Shown here one piece after another: positions 7,572-16,204 of a stretch of 64,000 nt of DNA. A model generated the notes under the pieces. The model was not told where the DNA came from. It saw only the letters and a program-made list of their open reading frames with translations, and did no database searches. The first letter of the stretch is position 1, and each line of letters starts with the position of its first letter. The position numbers and the translations under genes were made by a program. Source of the DNA: DATFXM01 sp035315885 (GTDB lineage Bacteria; Acidobacteriota; Blastocatellia; UBA7656); NCBI GenBank assembly GCA_035315885.1, contig DATFXM010000185.1:10423-74422 (forward strand), written 5' to 3'.

Positions 7572-8951
7572 ATGTTCAAGAAGGTTCTCATTGCCAATCG
7601 CGGCGAGATTGCAACGCGAATCATCTGGGCGTGCAAGGAACTCGGTATTCGGACCGTTGCGGTGCATTCCGAGGCCGATCGCGACGCGCTTCACGTCAGG
7701 TTTGCCGATGAGGCCATTTGCATCGGACCTGCGCCTTCCAGCCAGAGCTATCTGAATATCCCCGCTGTCATATCCGCGGCAGAGATCGCCAACGTAGACG
7801 CAATCCATCCGGGCTATGGTTTCTTAGCCGAGAACGCCTACTTCGCCGAAGTCTGCGAGGCGTGCAACATCAAATTCATAGGTCCAAGGCCCGAGAGCAT
7901 AAGTTTGATGGGCGATAAGGCGAAAGCTCGTGCCGCGATGAAAGCCGCCGGCGTACCCATTACGCCTGGCTTCGATGGAATCATTGAAGACGAGCAACAG
8001 GCCGCTCGGATCGCCGAGGAGATTGGTTATCCGGTAATGATCAAGGCCTCGGCTGGCGGCGGAGGGCGCGGCATGCGCGTCGTTCGCGACCACGAAGAAC
8101 TGCTGACCGCTCTTCCCGCAGCCCAGCACGAGGCTCAGTTGGCCTTCAATAACTCGGCCGTATACATCGAAAAGTACATCGAGGTCGCGCGACACATCGA
8201 GATTCAGGTTCTCGGCGATCATTTCGGCAATGTCCTGCACCTGGGCGAGAGAGAGTGCTCGATTCAGCGACGCCATCAAAAGCTGATTGAAGAGTCTCCC
8301 TCTCCCGCAATAACTCCGGAACTGCGCGCGGAGATGGGTGCCGTCGCGGTGAAGGCGTGCAGGGACATCGGCTACGTCAGCGCGGGAACGATGGAGTTCC
8401 TGCTGGACGAGAATAGCAATTACTACTTCATGGAGATGAACACGCGAATTCAGGTCGAACATCCGGTCACCGAGCTTGTCACAAACACCGATCTGGTTCG
8501 CGAGCAGATCCTGGTTGCGGCAGGCGAGCGGCTCGAGTTTGACCAGGAGGACATCGTGTTTGCGGGCCATGCGATCGAGTGTCGAATTAATGCTGAGTCT
8601 CCGGTCACTCTCGCGCCTTCTCCCGGACTAATAACCGCGTTGAACCTGCCGGGCGGTCCCGGAGTGCGAGTTGACACAGCCGCGTATCCGGGCTGGTTTG
8701 TGCCGCCGCATTACGACTCCCTGATAGCCAAGCTACTCGTGCATCATCGGACAAGGGAGCTGGCCATCGCACGTATGCAGCGAGCGCTGGAAGCGATGAT
8801 CGTCGAAGGCATCGAGACTTCGGTACCTTTGCACAGGCGGATACTCGCCGATCCCGAGTTCATCGCCGGCAGGCTTTCAACCAGGTTCATGGACCGCTTG
8901 CTTGCGCCACCGCGCGAAGGCAGCCGCGGCAAGCAGGCAGGGTCGACGTAA
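7572..8951 (+). CDS. accC: Biotin carboxylase subunit of acetyl-CoA carboxylase
   Basis: AccC carboxylates biotin on BCCP using ATP and bicarbonate. The 459-residue product opens with MFKKVLIANRGEIATRI and has HPGYGFLAENA, the ATP-grasp glycine-rich loop KASAGGGGRGMRVV (about residues 158-171), the metal/bicarbonate region MEMNTRIQVEHPVTE and the C-terminal domain. Length is normal for a stand-alone AccC (about 450) rather than a fused acyl-CoA carboxylase. It forms an operon with accB; thiE begins 27 bases downstream. The carboxyltransferase genes accA and accD are not in the window. Confidence 0.97.
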   Translation: MFKKVLIANRGEIATRIIWACKELGIRTVAVHSEADRDALHVRFADEAICIGPAPSSQSYLNIPAVISAAEIANVDAIHPGYGFLAENAYFAEVCEACNIKFIGPRPESISLMGDKAKARAAMKAAGVPITPGFDGIIEDEQQAARIAEEIGYPVMIKASAGGGGRGMRVVRDHEELLTALPAAQHEAQLAFNNSAVYIEKYIEVARHIEIQVLGDHFGNVLHLGERECSIQRRHQKLIEESPSPAITPELRAEMGAVAVKACRDIGYVSAGTMEFLLDENSNYYFMEMNTRIQVEHPVTELVTNTDLVREQILVAAGERLEFDQEDIVFAGHAIECRINAESPVTLAPSPGLITALNLPGGPGVRVDTAAYPGWFVPPHYDSLIAKLLVHHRTRELAIARMQRALEAMIVEGIETSVPLHRRILADPEFIAGRLSTRFMDRLLAPPREGSRGKQAGST

Positions 8952-8978
8952 CCACTCCAGCGCGTATCGGCTCGAGCA

Positions 8979-9599
8979 ATGTCGCTCTTCCTTCCAAAGC
9001 TGTATCCGATAACCGATGTCAAAATCAGCGGGCTCTCACATCGGGAGCAGCTCGAACGCCTCGCCGCTGGAGGCGCTACACTGGTTCAACTGCGCGACAA
9101 GATCTCTGCTGCCCGCGCCTTCTATGAGACCGCTCTCGAGGCAATGGCGATCGCTCGAAAACTAGGGGTTCGAGTGATAGTCAACGATCGCGTCGACATT
9201 GCAATGGCGGTGCAAGCGGACGGTGTTCATCTTGGACAGGACGACTTGCCTCCGGAGTACGCGAGATCGTTGATGGGAGATTTCAAAACGATCGGTCTTT
9301 CGACTCACAACCTGGAACAGGTTGTGGAAGCCTCCTTGAAGGCAGTGGACTACATCGCAGTAGGGCCGGTCTTTTCCACTTCGAGCAAGCAGAATCCCGA
9401 TCCCGAGGTCGGACTCGGGCTGATCCGCGAGGTGAGGGCGAGGACATCAAAGCCGATTGTCGCGATTGGCGGGATCACGCTGGATCGCGCACGCGCGGTT
9501 CTTGCGGCCGGAGCCGATAGCCTAGCGGTGATATCTGACCTGGTCGGCGCCAAAGACATCACTCAGCGAGTGCGGGAGTTCATTCGTGAGATGCAGTAG
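8979..9599 (+). CDS. thiE: Thiamine-phosphate synthase
   Basis: ThiE joins the hydroxymethylpyrimidine diphosphate and thiazole phosphate moieties to make thiamine phosphate. The 206-residue TIM barrel shows VQLRDK, VNDRVDIAMAVQADGVHLGQ (pyrophosphate and magnesium binding), AVGPVFST and IVAIGGIT, all family signatures. No TPP riboswitch fits in the 27-bp gap after accC, so it is probably co-transcribed with accBC. The last codons ATG-CAG-TAG belong to the heptamer repeat that follows, so the original C-terminus may have been altered by that repeat. Confidence 0.94.
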   Translation: MSLFLPKLYPITDVKISGLSHREQLERLAAGGATLVQLRDKISAARAFYETALEAMAIARKLGVRVIVNDRVDIAMAVQADGVHLGQDDLPPEYARSLMGDFKTIGLSTHNLEQVVEASLKAVDYIAVGPVFSTSSKQNPDPEVGLGLIREVRARTSKPIVAIGGITLDRARAVLAAGADSLAVISDLVGAKDITQRVREFIREMQ

Positions 9600-9709
9600 G
9601 CAGTAGGCAGTATACAGAGTAGGCAGTAGGCAGTAGGCAGTTGTGTTCGACTGACAAGAAGCTTTATCTGAAGTCAAACCCAAAAGACCTACTGCATACT
9701 GCCTACTGC
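9594..9709. repeat. GTAGGCA heptamer repeats forming a hairpin between convergent genes
   Basis: Copies of AGGCAGT (period 7) run from the thiE stop to about 9642. A reverse-complement block lies at 9688-9709. The arms 9600-9613 and 9696-9709 are perfectly complementary over 14 bp. The structure fills the space between thiE (+) and the DUF1573 gene (-) and may act as a bidirectional terminator. Confidence 0.85.
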
Positions 9710-10795
9710 TTAATTGAAGCTGCACTGGACCGGGATCTCCAGAACTGGAACGTCCGGGTCGTTGGTCTCGACAATAATCTTTCCCTTGTAGGCGCCTGCG
9801 GCAACCTTCGTCCGGTCGACCGTGGGCCGCAATCTGTAGACTTGCCCCTCGCTATCCGTCAACAGCTCGAGAGTCAAAAAGGGCAGAGTTGACTTGAAGC
9901 TCTTTATTTTCAACCCGCCTTCACGCAGCTTGCGAATGGTGATTGTCGGCCAGGTGGCGTTGGACAGGTCGGCAGTCGCGGGCATTGCAGGGAAAACAAT
10001 CGCCGATGGCTGTGCAAAGACCTTGGCATACACGGTCAGCTCAAGGTCGATCGTCATCTCCGGATTTGTCGGGCTGTCGGTTGCGATCCGAAGCGGTTCG
10101 TTGTACTGGCCGGGCTTGAGTTTGGGGTTGGTCGAGAGACGCACTTCGTAACGCCGGCCGTCTTCGATCGTGACCAGTTGTGCAGTGAAGCTGTTGCCGC
10201 CCGGTATGAGCTGTCTGACGTGAACTGGTGGGCCTTGGAGGTTCACGAGGTACACATTCGTTTCGGTCGGAAGCCCTGAAAGCGTGCTTGCGATCCAGCG
10301 ATCGAACGGCTCGACGTTGAATGGCCCCACCCGCTTCGCGCCAGGCGGTGGCGGAGCGCCGGGGATTGGTTCGAATTTGAACCGCGCCCTGAGCATCAGG
10401 GTAAAGTTAGCCTTCTTTGGATCGTTCGTTGAGACACTTGCAGCCTTGGCTATCTCGCCCGAGTAGCCGTCAGTGTGTTCAACCGCCAACTCGATTTTTC
10501 CCTCCTGACCAGGAGGCACGACTTTATCGTAGTCGCCTTTTGTGCATCCTCAGCCAGGGGTGACGCTGTTAATCAGGAGGTCGGCTTTTCCGGTGTTCTT
10601 TACCTTGAAACTCCAGCGAAGGGCGGTACCGGCCTTCACTTCGCCGAAGTCGTGTGTGGTTTCTTCCAACACCAGTTCAGGCGTACCGGAATTTGAGCTT
10701 CCGTGATCGCCATTCTGGTGCGCGTCCTGGGCAGCCGCGAGGGGCGCCAGGACGAAAATCAATACTGGAATCAAGAGTGCCTTCAGGAACTTCAT
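9710..10795 (-). CDS. Exported DUF1573 protein with in-frame TGA at a conserved Cys (possible selenoprotein)
   Basis: A single reading frame from ATG 10795 to TAA 9710 is interrupted once, by TGA at 10552-10550 (codon 82). The first 81 codons give a signal peptide (MKFLKALLIPVLIFVLAP) and the start of a DUF1573 Ig-like domain (THDFGEVKAGTALRWSF, VKNTGKADLLINSVTPG). After the TGA the same frame resumes with GCTKGDYDKVVPPGQEGKI, the family continuation. DUF1573 proteins normally read CGCT here, so TGA replaces the first Cys. About 279 codons follow: the rest of DUF1573 and a C-terminal region with a second similar beta domain (YKGKIIVETNDPDVPVLEI). Read-through as selenocysteine is the most specific explanation. 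A nonsense mutation, a sequencing error or two separate products are the alternatives. Function is unknown; it would be periplasmic or exported. Confidence 0.75.
10501..10516 (-). promoter_or_regulatory. Hairpin with GGTC apical loop 39 nt after the in-frame TGA (SECIS-like candidate)
   Basis: On the minus strand CCTCCT-GGTC-AGGAGG forms a perfect 6-bp stem with a GGTC loop. The E. coli fdhF SECIS also presents GGUC in its apical loop. Here the loop starts 39 nt after the TGA, farther than in fdhF. The same bases encode the conserved PPGQEG of DUF1573, so the hairpin may be a codon coincidence. Confidence 0.3.
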
Positions 10796-10841
10796 TCGTC
10801 ATCTCCAGTTTAAACGTTCGGGGGAAGCAGAAGTATACCAA

Positions 10842-10877
10842 GAGTTCTGAGTTCTGAGTACTGAGTTCTGAGTTGAT
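10842..10877. repeat. GAGTTCT heptamer repeat
   Basis: Five consecutive period-7 units (GAGTTCT with one GAGTACT variant) lie between the DUF1573 gene and the kinase remnant. They mark the exact point where the kinase homology stops. Confidence 0.85.
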
Positions 10878-11081
10878 TTCTTCGCCTCTCACCTGCTCCG
10901 GCGACATGTATTCGATGGTGCCCACGAGGTGACCGGCTCTGGTCATACGACTCGAGCCCAACACCCTGGCGATGCCGAAGTCCATGACTTTGATCGAGCC
11001 GAGGGTGGTCAGCATCATGTTGGCTGGTTCTTCGCCGATCATCTCGGTTATCTTGTAACTGCCGATCACCCCACCAATCAT
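10872..11081 (-). pseudogene. Remnant of a Ser/Thr protein kinase gene
   Basis: Residues 1-17 (MIGGVIGSYKITEMIGE) match the start of the kinase encoded at 12255-13856. The next residues (PANMML, then GSIKVMDFGIARVLG, TIEYMSPEQ) match its catalytic and activation segments from residue 135 on. About 117 residues covering the glycine-rich loop, the ATP-binding Lys and the HRD Asp are missing in an exactly in-frame deletion. The 3' end runs into the GAGTTCT heptamers after the APE-equivalent, so the C-lobe is gone too. A working kinase is not possible. Confidence 0.85.
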
Positions 11082-11106
11082 AAGTGCTGGCGCTGCTCTC
11101 GCTGTC

Positions 11107-12237
11107 TTAGTAACTCTGAATCAACCGAACGATGAGGTTGGATTCAGCCTTTTGTTTTGTTGCGGGCGCAAAGTTGTAGGTCTTCCCCTTATCTTTGTCC
11201 TTCGATGTGTCCTTGAGCTTCAAATGAAATGCGCCGTATTGCGAGCCGACAAAGCCGTTGATCGCCGCTTCCTTGATCTGCGAATCCTGAGCTTCGAAGG
11301 TGTGATTTCCGTCTTTGGCTTTATAGCTCACGCCGGTCTTACCGACGAAGAAAGAGCCCTCGCACCAGCTCTTAAACACGCCGTCGTGGTCGTGATAAAC
11401 GTAAAACACTGCCGATCCGCCGCGCTCCATCGCCGCGCGCATCGACTGCTCCGCCGAAACAATATTCTGTTCGCCGTAGAGCTGCGCGAACCCGAGGAGT
11501 TGATAAGCCGTCGGCCTCGCAGAGTCCATCTGAGCTGCCTGGTGTAGAAGCCGAATCGCAAGGTTTGGGTTCCGTGCCTGCATCGCCCCGATCGCCTGAT
11601 CGGTGAGCTCATCGTAGTCGGGTCCTACTCTTGTCCCGGTCATCCGGCCGCCTGACGGAGTCGAGGGCGAAGTCGAGGCCGAGGTCGCCTTTTCGCTGAT
11701 TGCTCCGAGCAATGAACGCTTTCCCCCGGCGGCGCCTATCTCGCGCGCAATTTCGGGTGTCATGGCAAAGCTGATTCCGCGCACTTCCACAAATTGTTCG
11801 ACGCGTTCTGAAGGCACGCCGCTCTGAAGCATCGTCACGATTTCAGCTTTGCTAAGCGGTGCCCCCGCGGGAACTTTTGTGGGGTTTGTCGGACCAGACG
11901 GGCCGCTCGGCTTGCTCGGCGGCGTTGCATGAGCGGTTGCTCGATAGTTAGTGCGCAGCGCGTCGATCAGTTCCGGGCGAGCGCCCGCGTCCTTGAACTC
12001 GGCTTCCACAGCCGGAGTCAACTGGAAATCGACACCGCGCTGCTGAACCGCCTGAACTACCTCCTGAGTCGAGAGAGCGTTGAGCCTCACCACTTTCAGC
12101 AGGCGCTCCTTGTCGTAAGGAGTTCGAGTTTGCATGGTGGCGGTGGTGGTACTCAGCGCGACGAGTATCGCTGAAAGTGCCGCGGCTGCCGCGATTCTTG
12201 CGAGCGTTGATTGAGCGGTGTTGCGCTGATTGATCAT
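11107..12237 (-). CDS. Exported protein with duplicated helical repeat and TPR-like segment
   Basis: I do not recognise this 376-residue protein by family name. It begins with a cytosolic stretch and a hydrophobic segment (AAAAALSAILVALSTTTA, residues about 15-33), so it is exported or membrane-anchored. Two related segments follow: YDKERLLKVVRLNALSTQEV with VDFQLTPAVEAEFKDAGA, and LSKAEIVTMLQSGVPSERV with ISFAMTPEIAREIGAAG. After a Ser/Pro/Gly linker comes a TPR-like helical pair (AIGAMQARNPNLAIRLLHQA) and a C-terminal beta-rich domain (VFYVYHDHDGVFKSWCEG). It begins 17 bases after the kinase gene and is probably in the same operon, suggesting an output or sensor of that signalling system. 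Confidence 0.8.
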   Translation of the reverse strand: MINQRNTAQSTLARIAAAAALSAILVALSTTTATMQTRTPYDKERLLKVVRLNALSTQEVVQAVQQRGVDFQLTPAVEAEFKDAGARPELIDALRTNYRATAHATPPSKPSGPSGPTNPTKVPAGAPLSKAEIVTMLQSGVPSERVEQFVEVRGISFAMTPEIAREIGAAGGKRSLLGAISEKATSASTSPSTPSGGRMTGTRVGPDYDELTDQAIGAMQARNPNLAIRLLHQAAQMDSARPTAYQLLGFAQLYGEQNIVSAEQSMRAAMERGGSAVFYVYHDHDGVFKSWCEGSFFVGKTGVSYKAKDGNHTFEAQDSQIKEAAINGFVGSQYGAFHLKLKDTSKDKDKGKTYNFAPATKQKAESNLIVRLIQSY

Positions 12238-12254
12238 GGTTCGACCCCACGTTG

Positions 12255-13856
12255 TTATTGGTCGAGCAGCTTACGAGCCTCTTTACGCCGTTTTGCCAGG
12301 TCTTCTTCTTCCTTTTTCTTGGCTGGCTTAGCGGGCCGCGTCTTGCCGGTGTCTGAAACAGTCGAGTTTGTCGGAATATCAACCTCGCGAATGCCCCCCG
12401 TCGAGCTGGGCGGAGTGACTTGCGGCGGTGAAACCGGTGCGCTCGGAGCAGTCGACGATGGAGTTGTAGTAGCAGGATCGGCAGATCTGCTTGAGGGTTG
12501 CGAATTGGTCGACTGCGGACTGGTCGACGGCGGATTTGAAGCGGGCGATGGGAGGTCCGCTTTTTTCGCCGTGAGAATCAAGAACGCCGGTACCGCCAGA
12601 ATGATCAGGAGAAACAACGCTGCGCCTGCGTAGTGAATCCAGCTCAGTCTGCTGAAGAATGAGGGCTGAGGCTGAACCCCCGATTGATACGCCTGCGGGT
12701 ATCCCTGCTGGAAGCCCCGTTGCGGCTGAGGGGGTTGCGGCTGAGCTGGTTGCCGCTGAGGTGGCTGCGGCTGAGGGTACGCCGGCTGAGGCTGGCCGTA
12801 CTGATGCTGGTACTGCTGCTGCGGCGGCGGAGGTTGATGTTGGTACTGCCGAGCCGCTTGTTCGCCAGACTGACTGGCCAGCCGCGTCTCCTTTGGTGCG
12901 GTTGGGTCGGTTCGCGGAGTAGTTTCCGAAGCTCCCGCCAGTCTAGTCTCCTTTGGAGAAGGTTTCTGCACAAGCGTTGGTGCATCTGAGACTGCGATCC
13001 GGGTTGGTTGTGACGTGAGCTGTTGTTGTAGCGCCGATCGCGACGCGGAAGTTGCCGTAGTGAGAGCCTCTCGGAATTCGCCGGCGGTTTGAAATCGCGC
13101 CTCTGGCCTCTTGGCAAGCGAACGCATAATGGCTTGCTCGACGCCGAGCGGGATGTGAGGCGAAAAGGTCCTCGGGGGAGGCGGCGCTTGTTGGATCTGT
13201 GCCATCATCAGACCGAATTCGCTATCGCTTGTGAACGGCAAACGTCCGGTGAGCATTTCGTAGAGCAGAATTCCGAGCGAGTAAATGTCGGTTCGAGCGT
13301 CGATCTCCAGGCCTTGAATGGCCTCGGGGGACATATATTCGATAGTGCCGACGATATTTCCCTGACGCGTCATTCTGGCGGTGCCCAGCACTCGCGCGAT
13401 GCCGAAATCCATGACCTTTATGGAACCGTCTTCGGTCAGCATCATGTTGGCGGGTTTTATATCGCGGTGGATGATCCCGAGCCGGTGCGCGCGGCCGATG
13501 CCTTCCAGCGCCTCGCAAAACAGAGTGATCGCGTGGTCTACCGGAATTGCGCCGGTGCGGCGGATCATTCTATCGAGCGTCTCGCCCTGCACGAACTCCA
13601 TGACCATGAAAAAGTCATTGCCGTGCCGCAAGAAGGTGTAGAGGGTGGCTATGTGAGGGTGATTGAGTTTGGCCAGGGTTACTGCTTCGGAGCGGAAGCG
13701 TTCGACGATGTCCGGCTGACTTGCGAGCTCGGGCCTGAGCATCTTGATCGCCACGTCACGCTCAAGCATGAGGTCGGTTCCCTTGAAGACGGCGCCCATG
13801 CCGCCCTCACCGATTTTTGAAGTAACTTTGAAATTTCCGATTACCGTTCCAATCAT
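12255..13856 (-). CDS. Membrane Ser/Thr protein kinase (PknB-like)
   Basis: A 533-residue Hanks-type kinase. The cytosolic N-terminal domain has the glycine-rich loop GEGGMGAVF (residues 17-25), ATP-binding K38, catalytic D132 in HRDIKPANMM, DFG at 150-152 and the activation segment MTRQGNIVGTIEYMSPE. A long Pro/Gln-rich linker (QPQPPQRQPAQPQPPQPQ) leads to one membrane segment at about 405-427 (YAGAALFLLIILAVPAFLIL) and a Ser/Thr/Pro-rich outer tail ending in a Lys/Arg-rich segment. Its ATG overlaps the stop of the PP2C gene (ATGA, 13853-13856), so the kinase and the phosphatase that may reverse it are translationally coupled. The substrate is unknown. Confidence 0.93.
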   Translation of the reverse strand: MIGTVIGNFKVTSKIGEGGMGAVFKGTDLMLERDVAIKMLRPELASQPDIVERFRSEAVTLAKLNHPHIATLYTFLRHGNDFFMVMEFVQGETLDRMIRRTGAIPVDHAITLFCEALEGIGRAHRLGIIHRDIKPANMMLTEDGSIKVMDFGIARVLGTARMTRQGNIVGTIEYMSPEAIQGLEIDARTDIYSLGILLYEMLTGRLPFTSDSEFGLMMAQIQQAPPPPRTFSPHIPLGVEQAIMRSLAKRPEARFQTAGEFREALTTATSASRSALQQQLTSQPTRIAVSDAPTLVQKPSPKETRLAGASETTPRTDPTAPKETRLASQSGEQAARQYQHQPPPPQQQYQHQYGQPQPAYPQPQPPQRQPAQPQPPQPQRGFQQGYPQAYQSGVQPQPSFFSRLSWIHYAGAALFLLIILAVPAFLILTAKKADLPSPASNPPSTSPQSTNSQPSSRSADPATTTPSSTAPSAPVSPPQVTPPSSTGGIREVDIPTNSTVSDTGKTRPAKPAKKKEEEDLAKRRKEARKLLDQ

Positions 13857-14734
13857 CGCGGGACCTCCACCTGGCGAGTCTCGGGGGCGGGCCGTTCGGG
13901 TTGTGAGTCTCTGGGCTGGAGGCTCACGATTGCAACAGTGATATTGTCGTGACCGCCTCGCTGTTTGGCGAGGGCAATCAGGTTTGAACAGGCCTCGGCG
14001 GGCAAGTTGGCCTCTGCGATGCGCTTCATCTCCTCGTCTTCAACTAGGTCGTAAAGACCGTCCGAGCACAGCAGGAACTTGTCACCGGGTTTAATCGGTA
14101 GTGGCGTTTCCCAGATGGTCACTTCTACGTCTTCGTGGCTGCCAAGCGCCCGGAGGATCACGTTTTTCTCGGGATGATGTCTGGCCTCGTCCAGGCTGAT
14201 CCACCCGCGTTTGACCATCTCCATCACCGCGGAGTGATCTTCGGTCATGAGATAGATCTGGCCGTTGCGGATCATATAAAGACGCGTGTCGCCAACGTGT
14301 GCCGCGATGGCCGAGCCATTTTGCAGGGCGAGGGCGGTACAGGTCGTACCCATGCCGCCCATTGTCGGATTGCTGGTCGAACGTTGGTTTATTGCTTTGT
14401 TGGCGGCGTGAAATGCGGCTTCCAGCGCCTGTCGAGGCGTGCCGTTCTTGTTGTAGTAGGTGTGGTCGATCAGCTCGACCGCCATGTGGCTCGCGACCTC
14501 GCCGGCCGAGTGGCCGCCCATTCCATCTGCCACCAGCACGAGCGTACCCCTTCTGCTGGCCAGGTCAGGTTCTTTGGGCCTTGTGTAACGGCCGGAGTCT
14601 TCATTTATTTCCCGCACGCAGCCTACGTCGCTCAACATGCTCACAACGACGTCGTAGTCGTTCTTATCCGCTGAGTCCAACGCGACCGTGGGCTTTACTT
14701 CCTCTGATTTCGATTTCTTCCATCCCTTAAACAT
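13853..14734 (-). CDS. PP2C-family Ser/Thr phosphatase
   Basis: A 293-residue metal-dependent protein phosphatase. The motifs are DVGCVREINEDS near residue 40, VADGMGGHSAGEVASH (metal-binding Asp and Gly), HVGDTRLYMIRNGQ, LCSDGLYDLVEDEEM and the C-terminal RGGHDNITVAIV, so all metal-coordinating Asp positions expected of PP2C are present. No membrane segment is visible. It sits between two Ser/Thr kinases, 6 bases after one and overlapping the other. By analogy with PrkC/PrpC and PknB/PstP pairs it probably dephosphorylates the kinases or their targets. Confidence 0.94.
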   Translation of the reverse strand: MFKGWKKSKSEEVKPTVALDSADKNDYDVVVSMLSDVGCVREINEDSGRYTRPKEPDLASRRGTLVLVADGMGGHSAGEVASHMAVELIDHTYYNKNGTPRQALEAAFHAANKAINQRSTSNPTMGGMGTTCTALALQNGSAIAAHVGDTRLYMIRNGQIYLMTEDHSAVMEMVKRGWISLDEARHHPEKNVILRALGSHEDVEVTIWETPLPIKPGDKFLLCSDGLYDLVEDEEMKRIAEANLPAEACSNLIALAKQRGGHDNITVAIVSLQPRDSQPERPAPETRQVEVPR

Positions 14735-14740
14735 GGTGCA

Positions 14741-16072
14741 TCAGTACTTTCTAGACATAGTGAACGTGTATACGTGTTTATTGTCATTCAGAGCCATCTG
14801 TACCGATTTATCTTCATACCCCTCGCGCTTAAGGACAAGGTCGATTTGCTCTCCGGGCTTCGCGTCAAAGCGATAAGGCGTAGCGCCAACCTTCTGGCCG
14901 TTTTTATAGACGTCCGCCTGGCCTTCGGTAAGTTCAAGCGTAAAGGTTCTGGGCTGTACCGCGGGCTGCTCCGGATGACTCAAGGGCTGAGAAACCGCTT
15001 TCGGCGGTTGCTGAACAGTCTTAACAGTTGTGTTCTGAGCGGTGTCCCCGCCGCTCAAAAGCATCAGAACGCCCGCTAGGACGACCACCACTGCTGTGAC
15101 TGCGACTCCCGCCACGACGAAGAGCTTGCGTTGTGACTGAACCTCGATTCCAGAATCGGAAACACTGTCCGCGGATGGTCGGGAAGGATCGTCACTGGTC
15201 ACCACAGGTATGGGCGGTGGCGTCGGCGGTGGCAACGGCCTGCTGTGAGGGTTTGCCAGCCGTTCCAGATCGGTTGCGAGGTCGCGAGCCGATTGGTACC
15301 GCTCTGCCGGGCTCTTGCGCAGACAACGTGCGATCACCGGTTCGAGCTCTCGCGGCATCCGGGCGTTCAACGCCGAAGGCGGGGCGTAACTGCCTCCGCA
15401 AACCTGTTGATAGAGTCCGCCGATGCTGTCGGATTGAAACGGCATCCGTGAGGTAGTCATCTCGTAAAGAAGCACCCCGAGCGACCAGATGTCCGAGCGC
15501 TCGTCGCCACCGCTTCCGGCAAATTGTTCCGGGGAGATGTACTGAAGAGTCCCGATCACCGCACCGGTCATCGTCAAAGCGGGTGAGGCTCCGGACTTTG
15601 CGATCCCGAAATCGAGGAGCTTGACCACGCCTGATGGCGTGATTCTTACGTTGGTGGATTTGATGTCGCGGTGGATTATGCCCTGGTTATGAATGTAGCC
15701 GAGCGCATCGTTGATTGCTCGAACCACGAGGAGGGCGTCGTGCCGGTCAAGAGGTCCGCGCGCTCGTATTCGGTCGGCGAGCGTCTCGCCTTCGATGTAC
15801 TCCATGATGATGCATGGTCGCCCGTCAAACTCGCAGAAGTCGTAGAGGGTTGCGATGTTCGGGTGGTGCAGATTGGCCTGTATGCGGGCTTCGTTCAGGA
15901 AGCGTTGGAGGTACTCGGGTCCTACCGCTGAGCGGTTCATTAACTTTACCGCGGCGTGCCGTCCGATTTTGGAATGAACCGCGCGATAAACCTCCCCCAT
16001 ACCGCCCTCGCCGAGCTTTGCAATGATGCGGTACTCGCCAATCGCCGTGTTTATGTACGACGTTGAACTCAT
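14741..16072 (-). CDS. Membrane Ser/Thr protein kinase with C-terminal PEGA domain
   Basis: A 443-residue kinase: glycine loop GEGGMGEVY (21-29), ATP Lys K43, catalytic D136 in HRDIKSTNVR, DFG at 154-156 and activation segment ALTMTGAVIGTLQYISPEQ. A short Pro-rich linker precedes one membrane helix (about 316-340, VVAGVAVTAVVVVLAGVLML). The extracytoplasmic part carries a PEGA domain (LELTEGQADVYKNGQKVG, TPYRFDAKPGE, LKREGYEDKSV), a beta-sandwich that often follows bacterial kinase and envelope proteins. The gene is first of the kinase-phosphatase-kinase run and may sense an envelope signal. What the PEGA domain binds cannot be told from sequence. Confidence 0.93.
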   Translation of the reverse strand: MSSTSYINTAIGEYRIIAKLGEGGMGEVYRAVHSKIGRHAAVKLMNRSAVGPEYLQRFLNEARIQANLHHPNIATLYDFCEFDGRPCIIMEYIEGETLADRIRARGPLDRHDALLVVRAINDALGYIHNQGIIHRDIKSTNVRITPSGVVKLLDFGIAKSGASPALTMTGAVIGTLQYISPEQFAGSGGDERSDIWSLGVLLYEMTTSRMPFQSDSIGGLYQQVCGGSYAPPSALNARMPRELEPVIARCLRKSPAERYQSARDLATDLERLANPHSRPLPPPTPPPIPVVTSDDPSRPSADSVSDSGIEVQSQRKLFVVAGVAVTAVVVVLAGVLMLLSGGDTAQNTTVKTVQQPPKAVSQPLSHPEQPAVQPRTFTLELTEGQADVYKNGQKVGATPYRFDAKPGEQIDLVLKREGYEDKSVQMALNDNKHVYTFTMSRKY

Positions 16073-16204
16073 CGGAAGGCCATGCGCCGAAAGTCGAAGA
16101 CCGCGAACTACCGGTTTAGCAGATCGGGATCCGGCGAGAGAGTTGATTGATAACGCTCGACGTCAGACCGCGACCGGCAACATTCGTTCGTCGGTTGATT
16201 CCGG

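Noticed and set aside
8952..8978. TPP riboswitch before thiE
   Set aside because: The 27-bp gap is too short to hold a THI element.
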